Source: an uncultured Bacteroidales bacterium (GTDB taxonomy: Bacteria; Bacteroidota; Bacteroidia; Bacteroidales; UBA932). From it: DNA of 15,831 nucleotides. The position numbers were made by a program, and so were the translations under genes. Shown piece after piece: positions 14,977 to 15,831 of this stretch; within the stretch, counting starts at the first letter, position 1; the number at the start of each line of letters is the position of its first letter. The stretch covers positions 1-15,831 of the forward strand of contig CAMYAE010000032.1 of assembly GCA_947253655.1 (NCBI GenBank). Direction: 5' to 3'. The notes beneath the pieces are model-generated. The model saw only the letters and a program-made list of their open reading frames with translations. It searched no databases and had not been told where the DNA came from.

Positions 14977-15184
14977 TTATTTTAGGATTTTTTATACAAT
15001 CCTGTGAGGTTTTTTAATGGAAAACCTATCCTTAATGGTCAAAATTTGTTTCACTATCGAACAGATGTCTTTTTCCAGTAAGCGAAAAGGATATCTGTTC
15101 TTTTCTTTTCTCTCTGTCTTCTATGAGAGGATTGTTTCAAGCTGTCGTGTTATGAGAAAGCAGTCGTAATTTGTAGAAAATGAT
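14977..15184 (+). other. Intergenic region with two more hairpins
   Basis: No gene is seen. AGGTTTT (15007-15013) can pair with AAAACCT (15021-15027). GAACAGATGTC (15059-15069) pairs with GATATCTGTTC (15090-15100) with one G-T wobble and is followed by TTTTCTTTTCT, so it looks like a second intrinsic terminator or the end of a small unannotated transcript. No Bacteroides-type promoter could be fixed just upstream of them. Confidence 0.5.
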
Positions 15185-15192
15185 TACCTTTG
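15185..15192 (+). promoter_or_regulatory. -7 promoter element for the small lipoprotein gene
   Basis: TACCTTTG matches the Bacteroides TAnnTTTG element exactly and is followed by CAAACG. The only TTTG upstream (15170-15173) is closer than the usual 19 bases. It lies 61 bases before the start codon. Confidence 0.55.
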
Positions 15193-15253
15193 CAAACGTT
15201 TTTCTTTTAGTGAATGAAAAACACGTAATGATACTTATTAGAATTAAATAACA

Positions 15254-15658
15254 ATGAAAACAAAAAATTTATCAAGGTGGCTAATCCTTTTACTATGTGC
15301 GTGTGTCCTAACCTTTTATTCTTGCGACAAGTCTGATTATGATCAAAAGGATCGTAAGGAGATGAAGAAACAAGAGGAGGATAAGAAGCAGGAGGAAGAG
15401 AAGAAGAAGCAGACGCAACTTACGCTCGACCCTACTTCGATCACGTTGACGCCACTTGTGACAAAGAACGTACACATCAAGAACGGAACGGCACCATACG
15501 AAGTAAAGGGTACTAATAACAAGGTTGCCATTGTAAAGGTGTATGATAAAGAAAACTATATCGCTGTTACCGGCACAGGAGAGGGTACGATAGAGATTGT
15601 GGTGACCGACAAGAATATGAAAACAGGAAATGTGACGGTTACGACGGTCAATCATTAA
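15254..15658 (+). CDS. Small lipoprotein with charged spacer and bacterial Ig-like domain
   Basis: The product has 134 residues. Signal peptide MKTKNLSRWLILLLCACVLT ends at FYSC (Cys24), followed by DKSD, an acidic export-like signal. Residues about 31-53 are almost purely charged or Gln (KDRKEMKKQEEDKKQEEEKK), a likely spacer lifting the domain off the membrane. Residues about 55-134 have the BIG2-like pattern: LTLDPTSITLTPLVTKNVHI, NGTAPYEVKG, VAIVKVYD, YIAVTGTGEGTIEIVVTD. The frame continues after the TAA for 25 codons as IKVSKANVTLSVGKSESVNI, which resembles the start of a second such unit, up to TAA at 15734. The gene therefore looks shortened from a longer repeat protein, though the remaining product could still fold. 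The function is unknown. Confidence 0.72.
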   Translation: MKTKNLSRWLILLLCACVLTFYSCDKSDYDQKDRKEMKKQEEDKKQEEEKKKQTQLTLDPTSITLTPLVTKNVHIKNGTAPYEVKGTNNKVAIVKVYDKENYIAVTGTGEGTIEIVVTDKNMKTGNVTVTTVNH

Positions 15659-15736
15659 CCCATCAAGGTAAGCAAGGCTAACGTGACATTGTCGGTTGGC
15701 AAAAGCGAGAGTGTGAACATTCAGTCTCTGTCGTAA
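15659..15736 (+). pseudogene. Post-stop remnant of a second Ig-like unit
   Basis: This is in the same frame as the lipoprotein gene and runs from just after its TAA to a second TAA at 15734-15736. It reads PIKVSKANVTLSVGKSESVN and then IQSLS. The segment aligns in pattern with TLDPTSITLTPLVTKNVHI of the first domain, so it is the first strands of another repeat, cut off at both ends. Confidence 0.5.
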
Positions 15737-15784
15737 TGTTGCACTTGCTTTTTGACTATACCAAAATTCTTAATCACCTCTATT

Positions 15785-15814
15785 TTTGTTTTATATAAAT
15801 ATTTTTTAAATTTG
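15785..15814 (+). promoter_or_regulatory. Promoter at the window end, pointing rightward
   Basis: TTTG at 15785-15788 and TAAATTTG at 15807-15814 are 18 bases apart, which is nearly the full Bacteroides consensus. The expected start is about 15821, so the gene it serves lies beyond the window. Confidence 0.65.
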
Positions 15815-15831
15815 CACTGAAACATGTTTAA

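Noticed and set aside
1..15831. CRISPR array or diversity-generating element
   Set aside because: No regularly spaced short repeats, reverse transcriptase or template/variable repeat pair were seen. The only long repeat is the 166-bp pair.

Overview
The window comes from a member of the Bacteroidota, most likely the Bacteroidales. The evidence is a complete SusC/SusD-type outer-membrane nutrient uptake operon with trailing lipoproteins, promoter elements of the Bacteroides sigma-factor type (TTTG and TAnnTTTG), a serine tRNA gene without an encoded CCA end, and remnants of Bacteroides-type tyrosine recombinases and conjugative-element genes. I cannot name a genus.

Left edge (1-1562). The 3' part of an Acr3 arsenite efflux pump runs in from outside the window. 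About 400 bases with no convincing gene follow. Next come a badly decayed IS3-family transposase fragment and the N-terminal third of a tyrosine recombinase on the minus strand, cut off by that IS fragment.

Island (1571-7392). A 166-bp direct repeat with one mismatch bounds a segment with a 5,656-bp repeat period. The right copy overlaps the last 12 bases of an intact tRNA-Ser(GGA) gene, so this is a tRNA 3'-end integration site. Two related elements were probably inserted in tandem, and their integrases are now dead. Inside are a second integrase remnant, an intact DUF1016/YhcG-type PD-(D/E)XK nuclease-like gene, coiled-coil and DNA-binding remnants, and an intact three-gene operon. The operon genes overlap and encode an AbiEi-like winged-helix regulator, an AbiEii-like nucleotidyltransferase and a small PP2C-type Ser/Thr phosphatase. 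Its promoter is embedded in a cluster of GTTC/GAAC inverted repeats that look like autoregulatory operators. After it come decayed pieces of a conjugative-element helicase/methylase and of another unknown gene. The AbiE-like pair plus phosphatase is the best candidate here for an undescribed toxin-antitoxin or phage-defence module.

Core part (7381-14971). The tRNA-Ser gene is transcribed leftward. Diverging from it is a four-gene operon: a SusC-like TonB-dependent transporter, a SusD-like lipoprotein, a Calx-beta-type lipoprotein and a fibronectin-III/Ig-like lipoprotein, closed by a strong intrinsic terminator. The transporter and SusD would form the outer-membrane uptake complex, with the last two lipoproteins as surface accessory binders in the SusE/SusF positions. 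No hydrolase or regulator is present, so the substrate cannot be inferred.

Right edge (14972-15831). Two further hairpins and a promoter -7 element precede a small lipoprotein with a charged spacer and a bacterial Ig-like domain. A stop codon cuts off a second, partial Ig-like unit. A very good promoter at the window end points to a gene beyond it.
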